Assembly (NCBI GenBank): GCA_963788305.1
Contig: CAWBGK010000011.1
Span: 62,001 to 126,000, forward strand
Origin: UTCFX2 sp963788305
GTDB taxonomy: Bacteria > Chloroflexota > Anaerolineae > Anaerolineales > UBA4823
Direction: 5' to 3'
DNA: 64,000 nucleotides
In this document: one piece after another, positions 50,501-60,858 of the stretch
Position numbering within the stretch: the stretch's first letter is position 1
Layout: every line of letters starts with the position of its first letter
Notes under the pieces: generated by a model
Seen by the model: only the letters and a program-made list of their open reading frames with translations
Database searches by the model: none
What the model was told of the DNA's origin: nothing
Program-made: the position numbers and the translations under genes

Positions 50501-51397
50501 GGCGAATTCCCCGGCAACCTCGATGGTATTGATCTTCACTCTTTCAAATTTCTTGACCCGGCAATCGTTCAGCAGTTCTTGCAGGATGATCTCGATGTCA
50601 GTGTTGAAGTCAATCTGGCAGGAATGCCCCTCTCAGTCCCGAAAGATTTGCAGTTTCAAGAAAGCCCCTTGTCGATAAACGCCCTGGTGTTCAATCCAGC
50701 CCAACCGCCGATGGATGACCCGCGTGTCAGGAGGGCAATCGCCCAGGGCCTCGATTATCAGGTCTTCATGGAGATGATTTTTGAAGGCCGCGACATCCAG
50801 CGTAACGGCGGAGCAGTCCCGAGCAGGATGGCCGGTTACTCCCCTGAGTTGGGGTTGCCTTTCGACCTGCCGCTCGCCCGCCGCCTGCTTGCGGAAGCAG
50901 GTTTTCCCGAAGGAAAGGGGCTCCCTGTCCTCAAGCTCGGTTTTTGGGCCAAACCTCCAGGAATGGATGAAATGTACCGCCAGTTTGAAGCGAATCTCGG
51001 CATCCACGCCGAGCATATTCCAATCCCATTCCCGCCTCGATCGGATTCTCTTCGCGACCTTCACATGACGATCAAGAATTGGGCTGTGGATTACCCCGAC
51101 CCGGACAGTATTTTACGCCAATCCGATCTCGTCCGATTTCCGAAGGATTTCGGCTGGGTGCATCCCCGCTTCGACCAGCTGATCGAAGAAGCCGCCAGTT
51201 CCAGAGATCGCCTCCGCCGGTTGGCTCTCTACCGGGAAGCAGACCGCATCCTGGTTAATGAAGAGGTTGTTGTCGTTCCATTGAGCCGCGGCATCCACCT
51301 CGGCGTGAACCTGATCCATCCCTGGGTCCATGGCTTTGAGCCGCACCCCCTCGGCCTTACACTTAACCATCTCATCCGCCTGGATAGACCCTCCTGA
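47533..51397 (+). CDS. Zinc-ribbon / class III nucleotide cyclase / AAA-type ATPase / TPR / family-5 solute-binding fusion, frameshifted
   Basis: Two zinc ribbons (CPTCSSEN...CQSCG; CPKCAAPN...CRQCG) lead to a class III cyclase. It has metal Asp in LFTDIVGSTA, the second Asp in LLGDGVLAFFG and the Asn/Arg pair in DSVNLAARL. A STAND-like ATPase follows (GEAGIGKSR; LVLVLDDFHWAD), then TPR-like helices. About 480 residues of peptide-type solute-binding protein end the chain (WEVLDGGLRYIFHLRDDV ends, VRRAIAQGLDYQVFMEMI). The frame changes near 48050, 48268, 49050 and 49352, each one extra base; about 1,286 residues result. No signal peptide is seen, so the binding domain would be cytoplasmic. It likely links a peptide or other ligand to cAMP or cGMP. 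Confidence 0.85.
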
Positions 51398-51482
51398 TCA
51401 GACCGCTTCAGGCAGTATAATTACCTTCCTCTAACCCATGGTTTCTCCATAGGACCTTTTCCAGGTTCAATCGAAGGTTTAA

Positions 51483-52468
51483 ATGGACGCAATCGAAATC
51501 GAGCATCTTCGCCGCCTCTTCCGCCCCACCATCGGCGTCCTCCGCCGCACTCGCAAAGAGATCGTCGCCGTCGACGACATCTCCTTCGGCATCGCCGCAG
51601 GCGAGCTCTTCGGTCTTCTCGGCCCAAACGGCGCCGGCAAGACCACCACGGTCAAGATGCTCGCCACCCTGCTGCTCCCCACTTCCGGAAAAGCCCGCGT
51701 CCTCGGCCTCGATGTCGTCAGCGCTGCCCGCCAGGTTCAGAGGCAGATCGGCTTCATCTTCGGCGGCGAGCGCGGCCTGTACTGGCGGCTTTCCGGTCAC
51801 GACAACCTGCGCTACTTCGCCAGCCTCTACCATGTCGACCCCGACCTCGCCAAAAAGCGCATCCCCTACCTGCTCGAGCTGGTCGGGCTGAAGGATCGCG
51901 GCAGCGAGCGCGTCGAAGGCTACTCTCGCGGAATGAAACAGCGCCTCCATGTCGCCCGCACCTTGCTGCATGACCCCCCGGTGTTGTTCCTCGACGAGCC
52001 TACCATCGGGCTGGATCCTGTCGGCGCGCGCGAGTTCCGCCAGGTGATCCGCGACCTGCAGACCGAGCGTAAGACCATCCTGCTGACCACCCATTACATG
52101 TTCGAAGCCGATATGCTCTGCAACCGGATCGCCGTGATCAACCAGGGCAGGCTCGTTGCGCTGGATACCCCCGACGTCCCTCAAGAAGCTCGCCAGCGAC
52201 CTTTCGGTGATCGAAGTGGAGGTCTACGGCATCCCGCCTCAGCTCTACGAAACGATCAAATCCCGCCCTTACGTGGATTCGATCGCGATCAACACCCAGG
52301 ATCAAAAGCAGCTCCTGCTGATCCACTCGCTCAACGGCGCCGAAGTCGTGCCGCAGTTGATGGCGGACCTGAATGAAATCCGGGTGGGCAAAGTGCTGGT
52401 CCGTGAGCCCACCCTGGAAGACGCCTATGTGCGCCTGGTGGGCGGCGAAGTGGGAGGCGAAGCGATGA
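51483..52468 (+). CDS. ABC-2 transporter ATP-binding protein, frameshifted
   Basis: The ATPase has Walker A GPNGAGKTTT, signature YSRGMKQRLHVARTLL and Walker B VLFLDEPTIGLDP, plus the H-loop LLTTHY. A C-terminal accessory domain (DLSVIEVEVYGIPPQ, LEDAYVRLVGG) is usual in DrrA-type proteins. The frame changes near 52180 and again before the end; reading then stops at TGA 52466-52468, overlapping the ATG of the first permease. The repaired length is about 327 residues. It powers export of a lipid, polysaccharide or drug-like compound. Confidence 0.92.
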
Positions 52469-53266
52469 GCCTGGACGAGCTGCGCCGCAACGGTCGCGCC
52501 ATCCTCGCCGTCGCCGAGATGACCTTCCGCAGCAACGTGATGGACCCGTTCATCATCTTCACCATCATCGTCCAGCCCCTGATCATCGCCTTGCTGGGAT
52601 TGTGGATGCTCGATCCGCCCGCGGCGAGGAAGTCGCCATCTTCGTCGTCGTCGGCAGCGGCCTGACCGGTCTTTGGTCCAGCATGCTCTTCATCAGCGGC
52701 AACAGCATCAACGTCGAGCGCTGGTCCGGGACGCTCGAAACGCTCGTCGGCGTCCCCACCCCGCTCACCGTGATCGTGCTCGGCAAAAACGTAGCCAACG
52801 TGATCCAATCGCTCTCCTCGATGATCGCAAGCTACATTCTGGTGTCATTGTTTCTGGGGTATGACCTGGTGATCAACAATCCGTTCCTGTTCGCCGTATC
52901 GCTCGTGATGACGATCGTCGCCTTTATCAGCTTTGCGCTGATCATCTCCCCGGTCTTCTTGATGAATCCCGAGCGTGCAGAGCTTCCAGAACTCGATGGA
53001 GTTCCCGGTCTACATCCTTTGCGGATTTCTCATTTCCGATCGCCCTGCTCCCTGTCTGGACCACGCCCATCAGCTACATCCTTCCGCCCTATTGGGCCGC
53101 CCGCGCCCTCCACATGACCTCCAGCGGGGAATTCGACCCGGAATCGCTGCTCCTTTCCTGGGGATTGCTGCTGCTCTTCAGCGCGATCTATGTCCTCATC
53201 TCACGCTGGCTCTTCTTGCGCATGCTGGATAAAGCCCGCCGCGACGCCACGCTGGACATGGAGTAG
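52465..53266 (+). CDS. ABC-2 type permease, first subunit, frameshifted
   Basis: The membrane protein has about six helices (FIIFTIIVQPLIIALLGLWM, VVVGSGLTGLWSSMLFISG, FAVSLVMTIVAFISFALI, LLLSWGLLLLFSAIYVLI). The motif INVERWSGTLETLVGVPTPL is the ABC-2 cytoplasmic loop. The frame changes near 52622 (one base missing), 52972 and 53028 (one extra each); about 266 residues result. Start and ATPase stop overlap (ATGA). Confidence 0.85.
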
Positions 53267-53281
53267 CCCAGGAGGCCTTGA

Positions 53282-54084
53282 ATGAAATCCCTGATCGCAA
53301 ATCTGCGCATCTTCTGGCAGGGGACGCTGCTCTCGTACATCGCCCTGTTCCACTGGCTCAACCCGCCGACCTACCTGGCATCCAAGATCTTAATGCCTCT
53401 GGCCCAGATCCTTTTCTTCACTTTCCTGGGGGTCTATGCGACTGGTCTGGACAATGCCAGCTTCTACGTGATCGGCAACGCCGTCCAGATAGCCGCGGTC
53501 AGCGGAATCTACGGTGTGACGATGAGCATCGGCGGCGACCGCTATAACGGCACCCTGCCCTACCTGTTTCGGCACACCTGCCAACCGTCTGGTTTTGTTC
53601 CTCGGTCGCTCGTTCGTGCACATCATCGACGGGATGCTCGGCGTGGTGATCGGTCTGATCTGGGGCGTGCTCCTGCTCGGGGTCGACCTCTCAAACACAG
53701 ACCTTGCTGCCCTCGCCCTCACCATCCTGATCACCACCTTCAGCACCTCCGGCCTGGGGCTGCTTGATGGGCTGCCTCAGCCTGGTGACGACGAACGTCA
53801 TGTTTATAAACAATTCCGTCTACTTCTTGTTGCTGCTCTTCTCTGGGGCTAACATCCCGATCTCCCAGCTCCCGCCTCCGCTCCAGGCTGTTTCCTGGGC
53901 TTTACCGTTGACCCGCGGCATCGCCTCTGCCCGTGCGCTGATCGCTGGCGCCAGCCTGAGCGAAGTAGCCCCGCTGCTTATCGGAGAATTCACGCTCGGC
54001 GTCGTTTACGCATCGTGCGGATATTGGATGTTCCGCTGGTTTGAAAAACAAGCCAAAGCTCGCGGCACGCTCGAGACAATCTGA
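53282..54084 (+). CDS. ABC-2 type permease, second subunit, frameshifted
   Basis: A second six-helix permease starts 15 bases after the first. It contains ILFFTFLGVYATGL, GGDRYNGTLPYL (the ABC-2 loop motif), IDGMLGVVIGLIWGVLLLGV and FINNSVYFLLLLFSGANIP. The frame changes near 53578 and 53763, one extra base each; about 266 residues, the same length as the first subunit. The two permeases probably form a heterodimer with two copies of the ATPase. Confidence 0.87.
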
Positions 54085-54124
54085 TCGTATAATAAACCAA
54101 TCTAAACAGCATGAATAAGACCTT

Positions 54125-55305
54125 ATGAACCGATTCCTTTCCATCTCCTCGATTTGGCAAACCCTTCATGAGACGGACATCAGTCCGCTCCGCCAGCAGG
54201 CCTTGCGCGGCATCGACATCGCCGTCGTCGGAGATCCAGGGGTAGGACGGTCGGCCCTCGCCGATCAAATCCGCCGCGACCCCAACCGCCCTCACATCAT
54301 CAGCGAAGCGCCTGTTCGGATTTTCGACCTGGATTCGGCCGATAAGGCTTCTTCAGCCGATCTGATCGTCTTGATCGTCCTGGCGCGCAAACCGGATCAG
54401 GCCCGCGAGCAGGAGCTGGCATTGAAATGGCAGTCAGCCCAGAAACGAGTTTTGATCCTCGTCGTCCCTCAAACAGATCCCGGTTCTCAAGCCATCAGCC
54501 TCTGGACGAGCAAAGCCCGCCGCAGGGTTCTTCTCGGCTCTCCATCCGACTCGCGTTTCTTGATTGAGAAATTCGCTCCAGCAGTGATTGATCTCGTCCC
54601 AGAATTAGTCCTGACTTTAGGCCGCTACTTCCCCCTCTTCCGGATTCCGATCGCCCAATATTTGATCAAAGACACCAGCCTGTCCAACGCAGCCTATTCA
54701 ATGAGCACCGGCTTGGTGCAGACGGTCGCCGTCCTCGACATCCCGATCACCATCACCGATTCGATCGTGCTGACCAAGGCGCAGGCCTTCCTGGTCTACA
54801 AGCTCGGGCTTGTCCTGGGCTATTCAACCCGCTGGCAGGATTACATCGCTGAGTTTGGCGGCGTGCTCGGGAGCGGTTTCGTCTTTCGACAGACCGCTCG
54901 CTCGCTGGTCGGCCTGATCCCCGTCTGGGGCATCATCCCCAAGACCGCCATCGTCGTACGCCGGGCACCTATGTCGTCGGCAATGTCGTCCTGCAGTGGT
55001 ATCTTACCGGCCGGCATCTCACCAGTAGCCAGATGCGCCAGCTGTACACCCAGGCGTTCGGTCGCGGCCAATCCCAGGCGCGTTCGCTGTTCGCCCGGCT
55101 GCCCCACCCGCATATCAAATTGAAGCTCCCCCGGCTGCGCCGCCTTGCTAAAGCTCAGCCAAAACCAGCCCTGCCCGCCCCTCGCCAGCAGAAAACACAC
55201 AGGCGCACCCAGGTGTGCTCGCGCTGCGGGAAAACCAGCGCCTCTGACGCCGGTTTCTGCCAGTACTGCGGAGCTCCTTTCGAAAAGGCCGAAAAAATCA
55301 GCTGA
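54125..55305 (+). CDS. GTPase-like protein with DUF697-type hydrophobic domain and C-terminal zinc ribbon, frameshifted
   Basis: The N-terminal part resembles Era-like GTPases: VVGDPGVGRSAL is a P-loop whose Lys is replaced by Arg, and FDLDSADK may be the G3 region. ILVVPQTDP follows at the position of G4 but lacks NKxD. A helical, hydrophobic part resembling DUF697 comes next (IPIAQYLIKDTSLSNAAYS, VLTKAQAFLVYKLGLVLG). The end is a Lys-rich linker and a zinc ribbon (CSRCGKTSASDAGFCQYCG). The frame changes near 54957 and 54968; about 392 residues result. Nucleotide hydrolysis is doubtful given the altered P-loop. Confidence 0.7.
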
Positions 55306-56134
55306 TTTTCACCAGTACCACGCTGATATTGTCTTCTCCGCCCGCCTCGTTTGCCGCCTCTACCAGAGCATCGCACGCCGCCTGTGTGTTGGGCGACCCC
55401 AGGATGAGCTCAATCTTTTTCTCGTCGGATTGAACGGTCTCCCACAGCCCGTCTGAACACAGCAGCAGTTGATCACCTGCCTGAAGCTTCAGGTGGAAAA
55501 TATCGACCTCAACGGCCTTTTTGTTCCCAAGAAAACGGTAAATGATGTTGCGGCGCGGGTGGGTGAAGATCTCTTCGGGTAAAATACTGCCCTCTGCTGA
55601 CCAGTGTCGCCACCAGCGAATGATCGCTTGAAATCTGGACCAGCTTGCGGTCCCGAAGCAGATAAGACCTGCTGTCGCCCACGTTCGCGATCACTGCATT
55701 TTCCCCTCGAACGACGGCCATGGCTGCCGTCGTGCCGGCATTTGCAGCCTGCCTGGGCTTATGCTTCGCGTAATTGAAGACCACCTCGTTGGCCTTTTGA
55801 ATTGCAGACGGGTCAGCTTTTCGAGGTCGGTTTCAATCGGCTGAGGCGTCTGGTAAGTCCCTGCCCGAATCGCCTTGACGTCTTCGGACCTCAATATCAG
55901 GGTTGCCCGGGGGTCGCTGGACTCCAGCAGGGCGCTGAACTCGGATTTGATCGCTTCCACCGCCCAATAGCTGGCGTATTTTCCGCCCATGTGCCCGCCC
56001 ATACCGTCGCAGACGATGAACAGCCCAATCGGTGCGTACCCCGGTTGGTCCAGCACCTGCGCCCAAACCGAGTCCTCATTTTCAGTTCGCAGTCGACCGA
56101 CATCGGTCCTTTCGCCAGCCTGCAGTTTGATCAT
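55298..56134 (-). CDS. PP2C-family Ser/Thr protein phosphatase, frameshifted
   Basis: This metal-dependent phosphatase (PrpC/Stp type) has the motifs RTENEDSVWAQ, VCDGMGGHMGGKYAS, NVGDSRSYLLRD and LLLCSDGLWETV and ends in GGEDNISVVLVKIS. The Asp residues of the two-metal site are present. The frame changes near 55805 (one base missing) and 55576 (one extra); about 278 residues result. It would reverse Ser/Thr kinases such as the one at 7459-9517. Its last three codons and stop share a palindrome with the convergent gene. Confidence 0.93.
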
Positions 56135-56204
56135 GATCTTCCCTCGCTTGCTTCTACACCTGCCCGATGGACGCCCGCAAGCATAATTCCTGTTCCCCGC
56201 CTGC

Positions 56205-56870
56205 TTAGATACCGCCCTCGGAATCCCATTCCGCCGCGTTGAAATCGACTTCGTCTTTCCCCATCAGCTTTTCATCCACCTTGCAAAGGATCAGGTCCAG
56301 ATGGGCAGGGATGGCCACGTAATCCAGGTCATCTGCCGGCACAGTCAGCACCGGGCATAAGCTGAAATTCTCAATCCAGCTTTCGTAGAGCTCATTAAGC
56401 TGGAGCAGGTAATCGGCAGTGATCTGGCGCTCATAATCTCGCCCGCGCGAGCGGATCCGTCCGAGCAGGGTCGGCACGGAAGCTCGCAGGTAAATCACCA
56501 GATCGGGCGGCGGCAGGAATTCGATCAAAACCTGGTAAAGGTCCCGGTAAGACTGATAATCGCGCTCCCGAATCCGCCCCTGGCGGTAAAGGTTGTGGGC
56601 AAAGACTTCAGCGTCTTCGTAAACGCTGCGGTCCTGGATGGCTGAATGATCGTGATCGATCAGCTGGCGGTGAATCCGCAGCCGGCGGGTAAGGAAATAA
56701 ATCTGTGAGTGAAATGCCCATGCGTTCATGTCCTTGTAAAAATCAGCCAGGTAGGGATTTTCTTCCACCGGCTCAAAAAAAGGTTTCCAGCCCAATCGTT
56801 CGGAAAGCAGCGAAACCAGCGTGGATTTTCCCACCCCGATGTTTCCAGCAACCGCAATAAATTTCTTCAT
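56205..56870 (-). CDS. Deoxynucleoside kinase (dAdo/dGuo kinase type)
   Basis: The 221-residue intact kinase has Walker A AGNIGVGKSTL, the substrate-site Glu in EPVEENPYL, the DRS motif in IQDRSVYEDAEVF and the LID Arg-rich motif GRIRSRGRDYE. It phosphorylates deoxynucleosides for salvage of DNA precursors. ATG 56870 overlaps the stop of the upstream gene (ATGA), so translation is coupled to the PEP-binding protein. Confidence 0.92.
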   Translation of the reverse strand: MKKFIAVAGNIGVGKSTLVSLLSERLGWKPFFEPVEENPYLADFYKDMNAWAFHSQIYFLTRRLRIHRQLIDHDHSAIQDRSVYEDAEVFAHNLYRQGRIRERDYQSYRDLYQVLIEFLPPPDLVIYLRASVPTLLGRIRSRGRDYERQITADYLLQLNELYESWIENFSLCPVLTVPADDLDYVAIPAHLDLILCKVDEKLMGKDEVDFNAAEWDSEGGI

Positions 56871-59196
56871 CCATCCACCTCCAGGTAAGCTGCCAATTTT
56901 CCTGCTTGATCGTCCATCACCAGGTCGAGATGATGTCCGGGCCGAAAGCTGTCCACTCGAATCAGCCGCAGGCAGCCTTCCATCCCGGAACATTCGGGCA
57001 GCAGCCTGGAAAGTTGGTTGGGAGTGTCATAAAAGAATCCTCTATTAAAAATCATATCCTGGTCGTCGAGATCGATCGCAAGTGGATAGATATTCGATTC
57101 CACCAGGTCTTGAAAGAAATGCGTCCCAAAGGATGGCTCGGGGGCGGCCTCGATGAAACTCCCCGTCAGCTCAACCAGGGCGCGGGTATGATAAATATCC
57201 CCGTACCCGATCGGCACTCCCAGGTCTGGATTCGAAGTTCCCCAGCGTCCTGGTCCCACACAAATAAACGCCTCGTTCTTAAGCGCTGCGTTGAGCTGGC
57301 CGATCGCGCGCCCCAGCTCGGCCCGGGCTGCCGAGGTCGGGAGAGAAAAATAACCCTCTGGGGACACAAACAGCGCGTAATGGATGTCATCTACCCTTCC
57401 TTCCGGGGCCATCCTGCTGCTGGCAAAAATGATGTTCTCCACAGATAAATTCTTGGGAAGCCGCGCCTCGCTTTGTTTCAAATGAGACTGCGGCCTGCAC
57501 TGCAGCAGCGTGATTTCAATTTCTGGATGCGGACTTTGCGGTTCAACGATATGGACGGTGAACTCGGTGTCCACAGGCGAGCCGTATTTCATCTCCAGGA
57601 TCTGGAGCATCCGGCTTAATCGCTTCGCCAGCGGTGTCCGGCGCAGCATCTCATCGAACGTGACGACCAGGCTGCTGTTGCCAGATTCATGCAGCATCAT
57701 TCGTACCGGCGACAGGTAATCCCCCTGATCCACATTCACAAGATAGCGCAGGCTCGGATATTTTGGGTCCATCACCTCGCCGACTGGAACCGTACGAAAA
57801 GCGTTCCCTTCCAGGTCGATCAGGTCGACATATTGCTGCGAGTAGCGGCGGATGGACTTGACTGAGGACTGTGGATGCAGGAGCGGATGGCTCAATGCGA
57901 TCAGGCGCGGGTAGTCGTTGCCAACCCGGTCCACTGCCCGCGTCCCTAACCCCCACACCATCCGCACAAACCCATCCTCTCGCCGAATCCGCGGAGACCA
58001 GCGGTACATGTTCCGGCTGAAAGCAACTCCGGCTGCTTCCGGCAGATAGTATTTCCCAAACGCTTCACCCTCCACTGCCTGCACGAGCACTGCCATCCGT
58101 TCGTCATAATCTTGCAGCCCTTTCGCGCGTCGGTAAAGCAGCGCATCCGGATTCAGCATGCTGGCATAGATCCGGATGATCGCCTGGCAAAAATCGCTCA
58201 GGTTTTCCTCCCCTGTCCCCTGGTTTGGGCAAAAATGGCTCTCATATTTACCCGCAAAAGAAGTGCCAAAATTATCCTCCAGCAGGCTCGAAGACCGGAC
58301 GATCAGCGGCTTCCTTCCCACCGTCTCCAGCAGCCCGCGGAATTTATCCAGCACGTCCTCAGGGAACTCACCCTTTAAGAATTCCTGCTGAATGCGCGGA
58401 TAATCTGCCCTGATTTCGTCTTCGAGCTTGTACTTCTGGTCAGCCCATGGGATCAGCCCGTTGAGCGCCATAAAAATGTAGGTCAGGTCCGCGCCGAGGA
58501 AATACGATTCCGGCAGGTGCAGGCACGAGCGGATCTCGTCATCGCCCTCCTCGATCAGAATCCGGGCAGCCAGCAGCATCCCCGCCGATTTGCCCCCGAT
58601 CTTACCCTGCCCAATCTTGTGAGCCCTGATGTCGCTCAGGTCTGAGATCGTGAACCAATCCTTGGCAATTTTTAGATAAGCGAGCTGGTCGCTGATCAGC
58701 GTCCGGATCAAGACCACCTTTATCTCTTGCAGGCGCGCTTCATGTTTTGTTCGTTCCGGAGCGGGCATTTTTTCGATCATCTGCGCCTGCTCAAACAGCA
58801 GGTTCTGCGGGGCAAGCTCGGGATTAAAAAGAAAATTGGGTGTCGATCATCCCGGCGCCGCGCTCGTTCAGCGTGTCTCGAACGATCTTTTCGAATAAAT
58901 CAAACGGCAGGTTGTAGGCAAAATAAAAATCGGTCAGGTGTTCGCGCACCCGGGTCAGGCGCATCTCCCAAATTTCTGCCGGTTCCTCGGAAAATGGATC
59001 GTGCAGACCCTCCAATGCCTGGGAGCGGATTGCCTTCTCTCGGACCTCGGATTCAAATGCCTGGGGGGTGATCACGCCGCGGCGATAAAGCTCTCTTCGC
59101 ATCCGGGCGCGCATCTGCGCGCTCAGAATTCGGATACTGAGCCAGCGAGAGATAAATGTGCAGCGTTCGGTCTGAAGGTGCTGGCGGGAGCGTCAT
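56867..59196 (-). CDS. PEP/pyruvate-binding-domain protein (PpsA/PPDK N-terminal-like), frameshifted
   Basis: The first 130 residues are helical. A domain like the ATP-grasp/N-terminal part of PEP synthase follows: KIGGKSAGMLLA, PLIVRSSSLLEDNFGTSFAGKYESHF, YRRAKGLQD and GFVRMVWGLGTRAVDRVGNDYPRL. No phospho-His domain and no PEP-utilising C-terminal barrel is seen, so it is not a full PEP synthase. CVGPGRWGTSNPDLGVP is a further conserved block. The frame changes near 59131 and 58828; about 775 residues result. It may phosphorylate or sense pyruvate or nucleotides; function unknown. Confidence 0.75.
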
Positions 59197-59234
59197 ATCA
59201 TCTACTTCAGGGCAGATCCGGCCCTACTGTTGGA

Positions 59235-60382
59235 TCAGCTTCCCAGGTGCATGGGCATGATGACGTGCAAGAAATCACCCTGGCCGTCTGAAGCGCCAAC
59301 TGGACGGATCACCCCGGGAAGCGTGTCAGCCGTTGTCTCAAGCGCCACGTTGGGGGTTTTAATCACGTCCAGGACCTCGCGTAAAAAGCGCACATTGAAC
59401 GCGATCAGCAGCGCCGGACCTTCGATGCTCGCGTCGACCTCATTCTTGTTGTACCCCGTCTCTTCCGATTGTCCGGATATCTCGACAGTCCCGGGCTTCA
59501 GCTCACCGCCGGGGCTGATGTTCAACCGGGCAATATGCGAGCCCTCCCGGGCAAATATCTCGGCCTGCTTGCACGCCTTCAAAAAAGTGGAAGTGGAAAG
59601 GATCGCCCGCGTCTTCACACCGCCGCGGGATAATTTGCTCATAGTCCGGGAAGTTGCCCTCTATCAGCTGGGAGACCAGCTCGACGTCGCTCAGTCGGAA
59701 GATCACCTGCCCCCGACCAGGCGGCAGGACCATCTTAAGCGATTTGTCTCCGTCGCTGGTAATCCGGGCAAGCTCGCTCAGTGCCCGCGCCGGGATAATT
59801 GCGTGGATCGGTTTCGCCACCGGGCCGGACAAACGCCCTTTTCGCACCGACAATCGAAAACCATCTGCGGCAGCCATCGTCGCCGCTTCACCGCTGATAT
59901 CCATCAAGACGCCGGTCAGCACAGGTCGGGCGTCATCCGTCGAGGCGGCAAATACCACCTGCTGGATCATCTCTTTAATATCCGCCACGTTGATCTCTAA
60001 ACCTTGTGAATAATCCACCACAGGCATGGGCGGAAATTCCTGTGCATCGATGCATTTCATGTTGGTGTCTGATGCCCCGCATCTTAAATTTAAGCGTTTG
60101 CGTGCGCACCGTGAGCGCCATCTCAACCTGCGAGTCCGATAAAGTGCTCACCAGATCGGAAAAAGTGCGCGCCGGCACGGTGGTCGAGCCATCCTCGTGG
60201 ATCTTCGCCCCAATCCAGCAGGTGATTCCCAGCTCCAGGTTGGTCGCCGAAAGCCTTAAACGCCCCTCATCTGTGGCGATCAGGATATTTGCCAGCACGG
60301 GCAGCGTGCTGCGCGGAGAGACGGCGCGAGAGACGATGTTCAGACCGCGAGCTAAATTTTCCTGCAAAACGGTTACTTTCAT
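59235..60382 (-). CDS. dnaN: DNA polymerase III beta subunit (sliding clamp), frameshifted
   Basis: The three-domain clamp begins MKVTVLQENLARGLNIVSRAV. It has LRLSATNLELGITCWIGAKI, the middle domain MAAADGFRLSVRKGRL, and the C-terminal hydrophobic pocket region, with FLREVLDVIK and a terminus near LHVIMPMHL. The frame changes near 60080 and 59608; one base removed at each site gives about 381 residues. Its ribosome site AGGAAGGGATT lies before the ATG. It follows a small membrane-protein gene; dnaA and recF are not adjacent. Confidence 0.96.
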
Positions 60383-60418
60383 TGTGGCAATCCCTTCCTA
60401 GATTGGATGATTTTGCAA

Positions 60419-60634
60419 TCACGCCGCTGATTTTTGCTGCTTTTTACTGGTCCCAGGTCGCACCAAAATCGTAAGAAATGTTCCAGGCACCGCAAAAAAG
60501 ATGATCAGAGCTCCCCAGCCGAAAGCCTCGATGACAGAAAGGCTGCGTCCTCGCAAGAAAAACGCAGCCAATACCGCCATACCGGTCACGCCTGAAAATA
60601 GAAGCCAAAACACAACTTCTGGAGTGGTTAACAT
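60419..60634 (-). CDS. Small two-helix membrane protein
   Basis: The 71-residue product has two membrane helices (VVFWLLFSGVTGMAVLAAFF and ALIIFFAVPGTFLTILV) and a Lys-rich cytoplasmic tail (GTSKKQQKSAA). No family is recognised. TATAAT lies 6 bases before ATG 60634, so the message may be leaderless. It ends 36 bases before dnaN, so the two are probably in one operon. Confidence 0.6.
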   Translation of the reverse strand: MLTTPEVVFWLLFSGVTGMAVLAAFFLRGRSLSVIEAFGWGALIIFFAVPGTFLTILVRPGTSKKQQKSAA

Positions 60635-60794
60635 ATTGAAATTATAAACTATTTGAAGAGCAACGATAATGACATTACCACGAATATCTCCTGCCGCTCG
60701 TTCGATTCTCACGGGGTCATCCGCTTCCCAAATCTTTCGGTTCCCAGGCGTACGTCGCGGCCCGGCCTTTCTCTGAAATGGATATCCAAACAAT

Positions 60795-60837
60795 AAAAAA
60801 GGGGCATCTCCAGCAGACCATCCTGGAAAATGCCCCA
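60795..60837 (-). terminator. Intrinsic terminator after gdhA
   Basis: On the minus strand, GGGGCAT and ATGCCCC pair, with CCAG/CTGG extending the stem, followed by TTTTTT. It lies 22 bases after the gdhA stop. Confidence 0.85.
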
Positions 60838-60858
60838 ATGGGATCCTTTGCTAAGAAT

